A stretch of 64,000 nucleotides of DNA, taken from contig NC_086256.1 of the NCBI RefSeq assembly GCF_021018805.1, forward strand, positions 14,450,032 to 14,514,031, written 5' to 3'. The translations under genes were made by a program, and so were the position numbers. The notes below the pieces were generated by a model, which made no database searches, was not told the origin of the DNA, and saw nothing but the letters and a program-made list of their open reading frames with translations. Position 1 is the first letter of the stretch; the number at the start of each line of letters is the position of its first letter. Shown piece by piece: positions 12,401 to 24,358 of this stretch. The DNA comes from Prinia subflava. Lineage: Eukaryota; Chordata; Aves; Passeriformes; Cisticolidae.

Positions 12401-15400
12401 TCTCTCTGCTCATGTTTGTTAAAGTGGAGAATGAGAATGCCTTGAGTGAGAAAGTGGTATTAGAGAACATCAGGTCTGGAAGAGGTAAGCAGATTGTATG
12501 ATCAGAGCTGGAGGATAACGTAGAAAACATTATTAATCATATAGCATATATATATAACCAGAAGCTGGTATAGTATTTGGGCCATATGAATTTTATGCTA
12601 TTTTCCATAGTGGTGTGACAGTCTTAAAATTACCAAACTGCAAAATGTTTTGAAATAACTCAAAACCATTGAGTGGAATTTTGAGAGTTTTTTGCAAGGT
12701 AAGTAAAACAAGATTTTGCAATTCTTGTCTTGGCAGCTGAAGGAAGCACCAATGCTACCATACACACAAAGCAAACTGGAATATCAATAGGTTATGTAAC
12801 CAGTTCAGGTCCCTCGCAATTAGCTGGTGATTCCTCTCAGACATGTTTATATCTGCCATTTAACATGGAATGGTGCTATATCAAAGCATTCCCAGGGAGA
12901 TTAGTAAAAGTTAGTAAGCTTTAGACACAGAAATACTGTCACCATCATGAGCAGAAGGAAACGCTCATGATGGGCACATTTATTAAAATGTTTATAAGGA
13001 CTATTCAGATGAGGGTTTTGTTCTTTGTTATTAAGTAACATGAGGCTTGCTAGCATGTTTTCATTTAACTCACCATCTTCCACAATCTTTCCAAACAGGC
13101 CATGTTTATCTATTCTAAGTGACCAGCCCTTTCTGTGACACTTTGATCTTTAAATCAAGACAGCCAAAGCAGGAGAGCGACAAACCAAGACACAGCTCAC
13201 AGAAATATGTAGGTGGCCCAAAGGACTGTCTCTAACACAGTCACTTGAAAAAGAAATGCTCCAAAAAGAACTTCCAGCTATCTGCCACCTGTTGCTAGGA
13301 ACACTCTCCATGTGTCTGTACAAATGATTGTCACACGGCACATCCTCATTTCACATGCAAGACTGATTCCCTGTGGGCTCACTGAGGCAGACTCAGTTCA
13401 TCACTGCAGCTGTAAAATCAGCTTAGGAGGATTCTTCTCAGACTTCCGCCCTCCCTCCCTCTTCCAGGCACAATCTACTCTATGGAACAGTGTACAGAAA
13501 GTGCTGTGAATCAGGGAAGCTGAAGTTAGAAAGCTCATTTCTCATCAAAAAAGTTGCACTTTGAAAAAACAGAAATGTTGATTTTATTTCTCAGCAAACT
13601 AATGCCATAACTGACAATTAATGACTTCATCTCTCTTCAAAGTACTCTTGCCTGGAAGTAAATGGCAAAAAAAAAAAAGAGGCAAGACAGTTTAAGACTA
13701 GGATAGAAGGAAGCAAGTAAAAAACAAGCTTGGAACAGGAATAGCCTCATACTCTTCACTGTACAATGAAGTTTTGGAAAACAACCTGCTGGGTGCCTGT
13801 TATTCAAGTGAAGCATCCCTCACCATCACTGATATGTGCCCAGAGAACTTGATGTCAACTGTAGATGCTATCAAAGCCGCTTCACAATAAGTTCTGATCA
13901 AAGTCAGATATCCTGGCTCCAGATCTCACTGATTCATTTTCTGCTATGGCTCACCGGGGTAGTATTTCCTTCAAATACAATGGATATGTAGTATGCTCAT
14001 TTTCTAACGAAAATGCCTAATCCAATAAGTCATCTGCATTTGAGTAACAGCTCACTCCATTAAGCATTTTGTGCCACTCTGTTGCTATGGAATGCCCCTC
14101 CAACAGTGCCCTGGTTTTTGGATACCAAGGCACTGACTGTAAAACTACTGAACAGCAGAGCTCTGGGTGAAGCACAAGCACATCAGTGATGTCAGTAAAA
14201 GCTGCAGCACAGCCCATCCCTGCACTGCTTGGTTTCATCTCCTATTCTGGCTACTTCAGAAGCATGGAAATGGATCAGAGGGAAAAGGGGAGCCAAGCAC
14301 CTCTCTCTCCCTGCATGACATGTAGATGCAAAATACATTCAGAACTGCAAAGGTTATTTCATTTACAGTTCTAAAAAAAGTAACTATCTACCTTTCATTT
14401 CTCCTAAAACTTCCAAAAACTTATTTTGTCATTAAGTGTAGTTGTATGATTTAAAACTTTTTCACAGCAACAATGGAAACATTTTTACTTCTGATATTAC
14501 AAAGACAGCAGCAATATGTACAAATGGCTATCTCCTCCAGGTGGCTCTCAGAACATGCGCAAAAATTTTCTCTACCTTTATAGTTACTGCAGTACCTAAG
14601 AAACTGCTCAAAAAACTGTGATTGTAGACAGTAGAGCTGCTGGGAATTGAAGGACTGAGCTACAAAGGATTCTGGACTTGGACATACATACCTGTTAAAT
14701 GCCTTGGCAGATTTCTAGAAGTGTCTAATGTTTACACATTTCTTTAAAAATATATGAAATATCTCATAAAGATTAACTTTCTTACCTAGGCTTCATCTGA
14801 GATTTCCTCTCAGTTTTGCCTAGAATGCAGTAAAACTGTTTTAAATATGTTTAGAAGGTGTTTTTAAATGTATGGGTATATATGTACGCAAACTAAATAT
14901 TTATTGACAAAAATTCCAAATTCATCACATCGACATTAACTTCAGTTCTGGCTTCACAGAAGTATTTCACTGCCAGTCTATCAAAGACAGTGACTCATTG
15001 ATGATTTTGTTTCAATTTAGCAACTAGTATTCTTAAAATATTAGTATACAGGATATCTTACATCAAAATGCAAATACTGTAGGATTTCCTGTCTTTTTCA
15101 TTTTGAATTCACACAAGTGATTATAAGGACATGAAGTTTAATCACAGACCAGTCATCCTTCCATCTGACAACACCCAGTACTCTCTCAGAATGCACCGAA
15201 GTTTAATTGAAGTACTGGGCATTCAGCTCGTATAGTTTTGGATAATATTGCCTTCCTCCACTTCTGTTAGCAACTTAACTTTCTTCTTCATGGGTCCAAG
15301 AAAGCAAGCAAACCTATCTACTAAGTAACAACTAAATTCAAGTTTAATAGCTCCAGTGGTGTAATACTAAGTAAAAACACAGCTCAGAAAACTCTTTGCT

Positions 15401-18400
15401 CTACTTTCAAAATCAACACTTCAAACATAATTTTAATTATCTCTACCTAGCTAAGGATTATAGCTGAAATTTTACAACTTCCAGGTGTACCTCAAAGTGT
15501 AACACTAATAACTAAATTATGTTAATCCCAAATCTCCACAGTGCATTTTTTTCTCACCATTACATCAAAGAGGAGAGGTAATGTAAAAACTTCCTTCTCC
15601 CACATATATCCCTCTGACCAAACGCTCCCAGTCTGCAAGCATGCCTGCTACAAGGAAGGTTTGTAGCCCTCTGGCCCCTCTTGGTGGGGAGGAGAGGTAA
15701 AAAGGGTTTTGTCTGTGATATGCTGTGAATGGAGCGTAGAGGAAGCTGGCTGCAGATGTCTATGACAGTGCAGGCAGCAGGGAGGGCTGGAGCAGGGCAG
15801 CACAGGCTGCAGAGCTCAGAGAACTGCACTGCCTGATTTCAGTGTCTCACTCTATCACCTCCTGCCAGGGAACAGGAGCCACAGACTTACAAGCTCATTC
15901 CCCTCTTCCCATTTCACCTGCTGCCTGGAGCTTCCCAGCTGGTGCTCCTGCCCCTGGTTTCAGCCTGGCCTCATCTTTCACCCCTTTCCCAGAGGCCTGC
16001 TGTGCCAGCAATTCACCCCATAAGTCCATGGCAGAATGTATCCAGTGGGAAACTCAGCTGTACTGAAAATAAGGGCACCACAGGAAATGTAAGGTGAGGC
16101 AGCACTTCAAAAATAATTTATGACCAAGAAATCAGATGCACCATGAGTTCACACTCTCAGACACTCTCACACTCGCAGACTCAGACACTACTTTCTAATG
16201 ACCCTCCATTACCAAGATACTCAACATTACACATTAGTCTAATCCATGTGTTGCCCAGCTTCGGCACGTTATGCTTTCACAACATCAGATTTAGCAAACA
16301 AACTCATGGAATCCAGGAAATGAAGAGTCTGGTTAACACATCGAAACAACACTGATCTGTCCTCCAGCACTGGCACGGGCAGGGGATGACACAAGAATAC
16401 ATCTTGTACTTCCTCGTTTTGGGCTGCTCTCATTCCTGCCTTGTACTGCCCAACTGCTTGGCTACAGGGAGAGTGTCAAGAGGACATGGGAGAAGCCTGT
16501 TCTCAGTTTTCCACGCGCAGATGTTGAGCAGCTTCCAGCCTCCACCCTCTGCAGCAATCTGTCTACAAATCTCGACTGACAAACAGCGTGAGAAGGGGCT
16601 CACATCTACAGCAGAGGGACACAACAGACCTGAGCACTGTCACGTGCTAAGCTCATATAATGGATATATGACTATTTGCACAGCTTTACCTCACTTCAAT
16701 GTGATACTCAACAAAATGTTATGGCTGTCACAAAGTCCCATGACACAAGTGCTAAATGCATGATAACCACTGGTTTGACCAAACTCGATTCCTTAGAACC
16801 CATTTAAAGAGAGTTGGTAGTACATACCAATTAAAAAAAACCAAACCAAACAATCAAAAAACAAACAAACAAAAAAACCCCACCCAAAACCAGACAATAA
16901 TTTTTAATCTGCATCACTGAATTCAAACAGCCCATTGCTGAGTAAATAACAGTAGCAGCAATAGAAAGGAAACGCTATCCATTGTGTAATAATCACTGTG
17001 CATACTCCATAACCTTGGGCAGAATTTACAAGAAAAGGACAGTCCTTTCCTATGATCCTCAGGACAGAGAACATTATCAAGTCCTTTCTTTACCTTTCTG
17101 GTAAAAGTCCCAGAGAAGCTACTATTTCAGAGCAAAAACAAAAGTTCCCCAGGACTTTATGAATGACACCAACAAGTAAGACATTCTACCAGAAAGCCTG
17201 TGAAATATTTCCATGCCTATTTGCCAAGAAGTCACCTTCCTTGCCCCATTCTCTTAGCTTTTAAATCTGCTTCTGTTAAAACAACAAAAAGTACAACAAA
17301 ACACATGAAAGTATAATCTGCTCTGAGTTTAATTCGTCCCCAACACAAGCTACACTTCAGTGTGTACACAAAAAGGCTTTCTAGAGTAAAAATAAAACGG
17401 TACATGAAGACAAATGTTTTGTCAGTACAGCACCGTAACACTCCCAGGATCTTTCCAATGGTGTCAAACCTCCCTCTATCTGTGCCCCTTCTGTCCTCTG
17501 ATCCCAGCATCCCTGGGCTTCCTGCTCTTGAGGGATGCTCCTTACCCTGCACTTGCTAAGTGTGTTTATGTTGCTTTATCTGTAACACTGCAGAAATTCA
17601 CCATTAAAGCAAAACCCAGCTCAAAGCCTGTGATACTTTTTCCAGCATGAGGCTACTAAAAGGATCTGTGTGAAGTAGAGCATGCAGCCAAAGACAGGGA
17701 AGTCAGTGCAGAGGGAGACAACCTCTGCAAGGTCTGGGAGAGACCTGGTCTGTTCTGAGAGGAAACCCATAAATCTGGGGCAGAGGGAGGAGAAAATACC
17801 TCAGATTTCCATTCTTTCCATTGGCTCAGTCTGGGTTTTCTCTAACAGAACCGGTAAAATATGCAACTTTAAAAGGTTACGCTTCTACATCTATTTGATG
17901 CCTAACATTCTGCTAAATTCTGCTCTATGTGCAATACCAAACCTGCCTGTTTTTCTCTAGAGCAGCTAAAGGACCCAGGTGGGTGCATTGAGCAGTTTCC
18001 AGGTGGGTTCTTACTCTGTCAGAGACAGACCTCTGGTGGCCAGCCAGAGACCGACACTGTGGAGGGCACAGCTCCCAGAACAGAGGGAAAACACACCCTG
18101 AAAACACAAATTGCCACCAAAACTGAGACCATGAACAAAACAAGTAAAAGAGTCATCAGGGGGATATGAGCCATCAGTGATGCCATTGCTGTGAGAAGCT
18201 CAGAAGGCATTTATATTTGACCCCAGTATATCAATGAGCTGAACTGCAGACCTGATTCCTGTCACAATGAAATACTTCATAATTTCTTTCATTTTTACTG
18301 TGAAAATACTTTAAAATACAATCTCTGGATATCAGAGAAAAACCACAGAGTGGATAAAGGAAGTAATATTTAAATTTTCCTTAGCCTTCTTCCTGAATTT

Positions 18401-21400
18401 GTCTCTCTAACCTGTGCTGCATCAAACATTTCCATCCTCTAGCACATCAACTCCCACCACAGAATGCAACTCAGGTACTGAGTTAAAGTGTGAAGTCAGC
18501 CTTTTCAGAGACAGGGATTTGTGCAAGCTTTCTACATCAATTCTCTATCATAAAACCCCCAAAGAGGCATTTTCTTTTTCTATTTTTCTAGCAAAAAGCC
18601 TAAGTATTATTTAAAAGAAAAGACCACAACAGCACTGATTCTTCCCACCATTACTCAGTGTTAGCCTTTTTCAGAATAAAGCATGAATTATGTAAGCTGT
18701 TAAACCAAGCTCAAGGAACCTACAGAAAATGAAAACGTAAAGCATGAAATATTAAACAGCTTTTGCAAAGAAACAAGTGTATTTAACAGCTTTTAAAGCA
18801 AGCATACTGGTATGAATTCAAATTCTCGTCATTATATGCTCAGTGAAAACAGAATACTGCTGACTGTAACCAGCTGAAGACTCACACAGAATTGAAGGTG
18901 GTAGAATTTTCTCTTCTTTTTGTAAATCCAACAGGCAGTGTTTTTAGCTCAATATTACACCCTCGAGCTTTGTTCCTCAAGCAGTATAACTGGCAAAAAA
19001 TAAAAACATTTTTTTTAAAAAAAAGCTGAATATATAAATCCCCTGAAATTTAAACAATAAAAAACTGGCAGGAATTATGAGAATACTATAGAAAAGGCTA
19101 TATTTACTGAAATACTCTGAATTTTTAAAAAACCATCCTGAATGAAAAAAATTCCATAAGCCTAGAAACTTTCTGAAACATTTTTCTAGGTTTTTTTACT
19201 ATTAAAAAAGAACATACCACTGACCTCCTCACAGTAAAAGTTCTTTAACACACCATCAGAGTCACAGTGTGGCCACTGTGGGTGTAATAGCACCACGAGG
19301 ATGCTTTTCAGGTTACAACCCCATCCACTGTGCAGAATGGATACACATCCCAGCCACTGCCAAACTCTGATCTGAGGGCAGCACTAAGGCACCATCCCAT
19401 GACCATGCCCAGCACCACACCCCAACACTGCCACGCAGCCTCACCACCTTCAGCACACACTTTCAGGACATCAGGGGGCTAAAATACACACAATACATAC
19501 AGAATATGACTCCAGCCAGAGAGGAAGCTGGAGTTTCTGAATTTATTCTGTCATCAGTGTCAGTCCTGAGTTTAGGGCTATATTTCAAGGTATCTTCACA
19601 AGATGGGAAAACAAAATGGCCCTGATGCCTTTTTGTGATTTATCAATGAGGCAAAATATTTTGGAGTAGAGGCTGGAATAGACGCTTTTTTGGGTTTTGT
19701 TTGTTTGTTAATTGCTTTTAGTTTGGGGAGTGTGCCTGGTAGCTGAAAGAGCTTCAGCAAAAACCTCTTCTCCCTTAAAAGGCTGGCTTTTATGTCACTC
19801 TTGCTTAGGTTTAGTCTTTGAAGAGCTCTAGCTGTCTTCATTTGGTATACAGGGAACCACATAACAATTTTTAGGCAATCAATAAATCCACTGTTTACCT
19901 GGGAAGTGTGTACTTAAAAATTCAAAAGTTGTGGAGGTGTAAGGAAACATTCAGACTTTCTTAACGTACATCTATCATCCAACAGCAACAGTGCTCATGC
20001 ATAAATTTTAAGAATCATTAGTGATCTTTTCTTCCAAGCAACAGGATGTAGCCATCAGTTTACTGCATACACCTAGAGACTTCTCTTGATATCTGGCTCT
20101 AAAATTCTGGGCCATTTGTACCTTTACAAGAGAGGTACCAGCTCTGGAATCTGGACTGGGACCACCTCAGTGGGAATTCAAAGGTAGCCAACCCTAATTC
20201 CATCAGAGCAAAAGGAAAATGAAAAACTTACAAGTCTTTTTGTTGCTGGACTATGCACAATGCAATGTCGAGCAGCAGCATCAGCTGTCCTTCCTACATC
20301 TTCCAGGAAACGATAATCTGAAGGTTAAATAGAACAAAGAAAAATGTAGTGCCAGCCTAGTAAAACCATGGAGTTTTAGAACACACAAGGTGTGTTCTTA
20401 CCGCTCAGAAGGTTCAAGTCAGTGAATTCATTTACAGAGATAAATGCTGTTTTATCCCTGACTCCATTACAGCTCAGTGCAAGCTTATGTTTCTTGACAC
20501 ACAGCAGGCTGAAATGACAGAAAAAAAATTAACACATTCAGAACACGAATGGGGAAAATAATCAAAACTATTTAGTTCAGATAACAGATACCTGCACGAA
20601 TATTTCATGCATCGTGGACATCTGTACTTAGCTTCTTCTTTGCTACAGGTTTCACACCTGAAAGAAGTAAAAAACACTTCTCAATAGGCAGCATTTTTGT
20701 ACCTGACTGGCTATGAAAGTGCCTGCTCAAAAGCCAGGCACCAGGCCATCCATCAGCATTTTCAGGAGAAGCTATTATAAGTGCACCCTGAAAGGAGAAA
20801 GAGAAAATACACATACCCTGGATTAGGAAAGGTGGCAGACAAATCAACACAAGCTATGGGGAGTATCTCCAAACACACCTACATTAAAACACTGGAGATG
20901 CTTGGAAGAAAAACCCCACATGCCAACTGCGGAGCTGGAAACATGGCAAGCCTTTATCAGTTCATGCTTTGGGGCCTGGTTGTGTCAGTGCTTTTCTCCT
21001 TTTGCACCACCTGTAATATGCACTATATCATGCTGGCTTATAATATTCGCAGTTTTAGGCAGACGGAAAATAAATTTCAAGGATTCTCACTAAACCATGA
21101 ACAATGCATCCCATTTTTTCACTGGAACAAAAAGAGGATGACAACACAGTCAGCAAAACAACTTCTGGCTGTCAGCAGTGCTAACTCCAAAGTCAGGGAA
21201 CCTTTCAGGCACAAAGTGTAAGGCTTATCAATATAACTAATAAATATCAGTGAAAAACCAAAGTCCTCTAAAAATATGACCGTATGTTTTTAACTAGGCT
21301 ATCAGACCAGCTGTTTCTCCCACTCTTAGGAAAAATGTCAACAGTTAAATCTGACAGAAAAGAGAACTAACATTTCCCCTACATCAGTAAAGTTTTCAAG

Positions 21401-21938
21401 AAGAGTACAAAACCACCATTTTCAACTACTCTGGGATAAACAGGTTCAGCCCTAACCTATTTCTCTTCCTCTCCCCACCACGTGCTCGCTGCTTGCTGGT
21501 GGGGAGGGCCTGAAGGACAAGCCCAGCAATTCCATCGCCTGACGAGCTCCGTGAACTGGCAGCACAAAGCCATTTTACAAACCGGAAAGAAGGGTTCCGA
21601 ACACTGCAAACCAGACACGGGGAGTTACTCTGAACAGGGGTTCCCCTTCCCTGCTCGGCAGGATCTCCGCAGTGCCCGCTGCCCGCCACCGCTCCAGCGC
21701 TCTCTGCCCGCCGCCCCCCGCGCGGCCCCGGGCGGAGGCACCGCGCCGCCCCTCGCTCGGGCCTCACCCGCGCGGCAGCAGTGCCCGGCCTGCAGGGCAC
21801 AGGGCCGCCCGCCGAGCCCCGGGGAAGGCGCTCCCGCAGCCCGTGCAGCCCTGCCGCCGCCGCGCCGTACCTGTGCAGGGACATCTTCCCGCCGCCCGCC
21901 GCCCGCCCGGCGCTGCCCGGCCCGGCCCGCTCCGCCAT
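9392..21938 (-). CDS. ZNHIT6: ZNHIT6 (BCD1), box C/D snoRNP assembly zinc-finger protein; 8 coding exons, 3' end missing
   Basis: The exons join as 21938-21871, 20657-20592, 20508-20402, 20317-20232, 18989-18886, 10924-10856, 10059-9979 and 9472-9392. This gives 662 coding bases, or 220 residues plus 2 nt, all in frame and with GT..AG introns. The protein starts with 22 Gly/Ala-rich residues, then a complete HIT zinc finger (C24, C27, C36, C39, C44, C48, H52, C58). After that come conserved BCD1 blocks: [51 protein letters not shown] and ILMKIE. BCD1 is a nuclear factor that helps assemble box C/D snoRNPs (with NOP58, 15.5K and the RUVBL ATPases), as known from the human and yeast proteins. 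The start at 21938 is the first ATG in frame and has a good context (G at -3, G at +4). The human protein carries about 200 more residues before the finger, which are absent here. The C-terminal block following MKIE in mammals was not found, so the gene probably continues past position 1. Confidence 0.93.
9979..10059 (-). CDS. ZNHIT6: ZNHIT6 coding exon 7
   Basis: This 81-nt exon codes [20 protein letters not shown], then DPVVCQ and a split Arg. This is the [15 protein letters not shown] block of ZNHIT6. Acceptor ttgctgaaag, donor GTGTGT. Confidence 0.95.
10856..10924 (-). CDS. ZNHIT6: ZNHIT6 coding exon 6
   Basis: This 69-nt exon codes [20 protein letters not shown], then LK, flanked by split codons. 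It matches the mammalian WHVKLQFP..QAEY block. Acceptor tttgtttccag; the donor GTACAG leaves a split glycine codon where mammals have arginine. It sits nearly 8 kb from exon 5. Confidence 0.9.
10925..18885 (-). other. ZNHIT6 intron 5 (about 8 kb)
   Basis: The longest complete ZNHIT6 intron. It holds simple sequence at 16830-16892 but no exon of either gene. The open frames inside it (for example 16386-16763, 125 codons) lack recognisable domains. Confidence 0.8.
16830..16892. repeat. A-rich CAAAC-type low-complexity sequence
   Basis: A run of A tracts broken by CC and C, including caaacaaacaaaaaaacccc. Simple sequence in ZNHIT6 intron 5. Confidence 0.85.
18886..18989 (-). CDS. ZNHIT6: ZNHIT6 coding exon 5
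   Basis: This exon codes [20 protein letters not shown], then [14 protein letters not shown] plus 2 nt. The RNKAR...LK.LP.GFTKR.ENST pattern is the conserved BCD1 core. It is 104 nt, acceptor ttttttgccag, donor GTGAGT after TCTGT. Confidence 0.92.
20232..20317 (-). CDS. ZNHIT6: ZNHIT6 coding exon 4
   Basis: This exon codes [20 protein letters not shown] and ten more residues ending TKRL. The RFLEDV.RTAD block is shared with mammalian ZNHIT6. It is 86 nt, acceptor atttaaccttcag, donor GTAAGT. Confidence 0.93.
20402..20508 (-). CDS. ZNHIT6: ZNHIT6 coding exon 3 (second half of HIT zinc finger)
   Basis: This exon codes the last ligands (C48, H52, C58) in [16 protein letters not shown], then [20 protein letters not shown]. 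The NGVRDKTA block is diagnostic for ZNHIT6. It is 107 nt, acceptor gtcatttcag, donor GTAAGA. Confidence 0.95.
20592..20657 (-). CDS. ZNHIT6: ZNHIT6 coding exon 2 (first half of HIT zinc finger)
   Basis: This exon codes [20 protein letters not shown] then C, that is C-x2-C-x8-C-x2-C-x4-C, the first five zinc ligands of a HIT finger. The acceptor is ttctttcag and the donor GTATCT. It is 66 nt with phase 2 on both sides. Confidence 0.95.
20658..21870 (-). other. ZNHIT6 intron 1
   Basis: GT..AG intron between coding exons 1 and 2. A 146-codon antisense open frame (20781-21221) crosses it but shows no domain or splice support. No repeat element was recognised. Confidence 0.85.
21479..21484. promoter_or_regulatory. 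Canonical E-box in ZNHIT6 intron 1
   Basis: Perfect CACGTG about 390 bp inside intron 1, at the edge of the CpG island. MYC/MAX often bind such first-intron E-boxes in ribosome-biogenesis genes. The link here is inference only. Confidence 0.3.
21871..21938 (-). CDS. ZNHIT6: ZNHIT6 coding exon 1
   Basis: The ATG is at 21938 and the exon codes 22 residues ([20 protein letters not shown] then LH) plus 2 nt, ending CACAG before the donor GTACGG. It lies inside the CpG island. A second in-frame ATG (M19) is a weaker alternative start. The residues before the zinc finger are low-complexity Gly/Ala. Confidence 0.85.
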
Positions 21939-22040
21939 GGCCGCGCCGTGGGGCCGCACGGGGCACGCGCGGCCTCTGCTGCGCGCCGGCGCCGCCTGGC
22001 GGCCTCGAGCGCCAGCGCAGCCGCACGGGGCGGCCCGGGA

Positions 22041-22142
22041 CCCGCGGGGCTCGGGGACGTGAGGGGCTGCGGGACCCGCGGGGCTCGGGGACGTGAGGGG
22101 CTGCGGGACCCGCGGGGCTCGGGGACGTGAGGGGCTCCGCTA
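22041..22142. repeat. 34-bp GC-rich minisatellite upstream of ZNHIT6, three copies
   Basis: Three consecutive 34-bp units start at 22041, 22075 and 22109. Units 1 and 2 are identical. Unit 3 differs only in its last few bases, and a degenerate partial unit follows from 22143. The core is cccgcggggctcggggacgt. It lies 100-200 bp upstream of the ZNHIT6 start codon, in the promoter or 5' UTR. Confidence 0.95.
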
Positions 22143-22329
22143 CCCGAGGGGCTCCGGGACCCGCGGGGCCGATGTCCCAGCCCGGGAGGCTTTCCGGAGC
22201 ACAGAGCAGGCTTCCCAAGCGCGCACTGCCCCGCACACCAGCACGCTGCCAGACGGATCGACAGCCCCCAGCGCTGACAGCGGCCAGCGCTCCTTACCTG
22301 TGTGAGCCGCTGCACCAGGCCACCGTCCC

Positions 22330-24211
22330 CCTGTCTGCATGCGATGGGCATTTTTGCCTCAACTACAGAAATGCACTTACTCTCATCCGAGCAGCCTTTC
22401 AAGACTTTAAACTCCTTGCTTTTAAAATAGATAATTTCTGAGATTAGGAACTCCCAAATATTGGGCAGTGAGATGAATAAAAATATACATGAAGCAGACA
22501 TTTTCTAAAAAATTGTCATCTTACAAAATACCCCCAAACATTTGCCAAAACATCACCTCCAAAGCCAAACGAAAAGCAAATGTCAAATCATAATGTCAGT
22601 GTATTGATCTTGAAAATGCAAAAAGTGAGACTTTTCCTCATTCTTCTGTAATCTAGCTTTTTCATTTTATCAGATTTTTCTCAAAGAGGTCAAAAATGAT
22701 GTTTTGATACAAAACATAAGATGGGATGTACATGTACATTACTTTGTAAAAGCAAACACTGTCCCTCTGGCAGTGTTCCATGGCACAGAGCATATGTATT
22801 TCCCCTTGGGAAGAGAAGCACTGCCACCCAAGAAAAGTGCCCTTCTAGAGGATTTTCACCATTTCCAAGAATGACCTGTTCACAAAACAAAACAGCAAAA
22901 GACAAAGAGATAGCTTGGAAGCTTATTTTATTATACTTTGGTGGTGTGGTTTCCTGCAGATGAAGACAGGTTGTTTGAACACTCCCAGGCTCCCTCAAAT
23001 ACAGTCTGGAATCATCTTGCTGTGTACTCCTGAGCACACTTTGAATTAATAATAGATAGAGGCATATCGATATTAAGAGTCCTTTTCCTAATGGTAAGAC
23101 TGTTCTTTTTTACTAAAAAAAACTTCACTGAACATTTTAGGCTTAATTTTAAAAACCCAAAACGATCTAATAAATTTTGCAAAAATATGGAATTTCCAAG
23201 AGGATGAAATGCTGATTATAATTTAACAGCAGCCTTTCAGAAGACACAGGATAGTAGATTCTTTCAGAAGTTACAAAATATATACAGAATATATCACCTT
23301 AAGATGGCTTTGGCATTAGCAATGCTAACTGAAATACAGAATTTAAAAGTCAAAACTACTTTAGGTAGCTCTTCTTACAATGATTTTTACAATGGCTGTA
23401 ACACAAACTGTTCTGACTATATGCATCATATACAATACGCTGTCTTATACACCATTTCCAAAATAGTACACAAAAATGTTTTCAACAAGAAATCCACATA
23501 AATAATGTTTTCATTATGTGACGTATGTGACCAACAGTTTAAAATAGGTACCTTTACAACAGAAACAGATCCTGATGTAACCAGCACATACAGTCTGAAA
23601 GATACAAAGGGACTCAATGTCTGGTAAGGCCACAAGCACCCTGTGTTATGAAGAGCACCAAGGCAAGGACAGGAAACACAAAAGAGGTAGTGTGCCATCT
23701 GTTCAGATGTGTGTGTCCACGAAGGACTGGAATAAAACAACGCTTAAGAGAAGAAGACTTACTGTACTGTACTGTGGCTTGATTCACGTCTCATATAAAA
23801 GCTATTGCACATTTAGGAGCATTAGCAGGTATTGCTCCTTAGTGTCATATGTCTCCAGCTTTCCTCAGGATGGTTTTTGTGCAGTGTTGTTAAAAAGAAT
23901 GCTAAGAACACTTGATGTCCTGAAAAAGTCCATGTTCAGATACTCCATTCCAGAAAATTTTGCAAGAAAGCACCAAGAAATTTATTTTTAAATACTTTAA
24001 GAAAATTGCTTTAGTCTTTTCTTTCTTTATTGTATTTTTCAATGCCATTCTCCTTAGGAGGAAGTCCTTCTCTTCCTGAGGTTCTTTAACCAACAACACT
24101 TGAAATGATTCTTCAGTTTCCCAGTAATTTTGCCAGCAATGGATGATACTTTTGTATTCAATCTATGCAGCAACTCCATGTTGATGTAACAAGAAACCTA
24201 GGACAGGGATC
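22330..24211. other. COL24A1 3' UTR and intergenic gap to ZNHIT6
   Basis: No coding exon was recognised here on either strand. The upper part is COL24A1 3' UTR and the lower part is the gap before the ZNHIT6 CpG island, with the boundary unknown. The short open frames (for example at 23617-23991) have no recognisable domain. Confidence 0.6.
24026..24031 (-). promoter_or_regulatory. COL24A1: Candidate polyadenylation signal of COL24A1
   Basis: AATAAA on the minus strand about 180 nt after the stop codon. Further AATAAA copies occur at 23981-23986 and 22927-22932, so the true 3' end could be nearer or over 1 kb further. Which one is used cannot be told from sequence alone. Confidence 0.4.
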
Positions 24212-24358
24212 TTAAAGGAAGCATACTGAGCCACTTTCTACGAAGTGCTGCTGTCCTGGTTTGAGGTGAGGAAGTGCATTAACTTGAACAACTGGAAGCT
24301 GATTCGTGTCCTGAGTGTGAAAAAAGAACTGTGTCTTACGCCAGCTGCCGTCTTCAAT
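24212..24358 (-). CDS. COL24A1: COL24A1 terminal coding exon c32 with stop
   Basis: Codes [20 protein letters not shown], continues through [17 protein letters not shown], and ends ESGSVCFL then TAA (24214-24212). The final Cys-X-X end is typical of fibrillar procollagen chains. Acceptor gtgtttcag. Confidence 0.96.
   Translation of the reverse strand: MEDGSWRKTQFFFHTQDTNQLPVVQVNALPHLKPGQQHFVESGSVCFL

Larger units (their letters stand above)
21650..22320 (-). promoter_or_regulatory. ZNHIT6: CpG island and promoter region of ZNHIT6
   Basis: This is the only strongly GC-rich, CpG-dense stretch in an otherwise AT-rich window. It spans coding exon 1 of ZNHIT6 and the upstream DNA. No TATA box is evident, as expected for a housekeeping CpG-island promoter. 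The long overlapping open frames here on both strands are by-products of GC richness. The exact transcription start is unknown. Confidence 0.8.

Noticed and set aside
16143..16190. Run of cagacactctcacactc-like short repeats
   Set aside because: Very short, imperfect simple sequence; not worth a separate feature.
16386..16763. 125-codon plus-strand open frame
   Set aside because: Inside ZNHIT6 intron 5, no family resemblance. Chance frame.
20781..21221. 146-codon plus-strand open frame
   Set aside because: Lies antisense in ZNHIT6 intron 1, has no recognisable domain, and no plausible promoter or splice structure.
21482..22501. Long overlapping open frames on both strands (up to 245 codons)
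   Set aside because: They lie in the CpG island and minisatellite. GC richness removes stop codons, the products are Pro/Arg/Ala-rich low complexity, and only the short ZNHIT6 exon 1 frame has splice and homology support.
24248..24262. TGTCCTGGTTT-like LTR start
   Set aside because: Falls inside the COL24A1 terminal coding exon and is not followed by LTR sequence. Coincidence.
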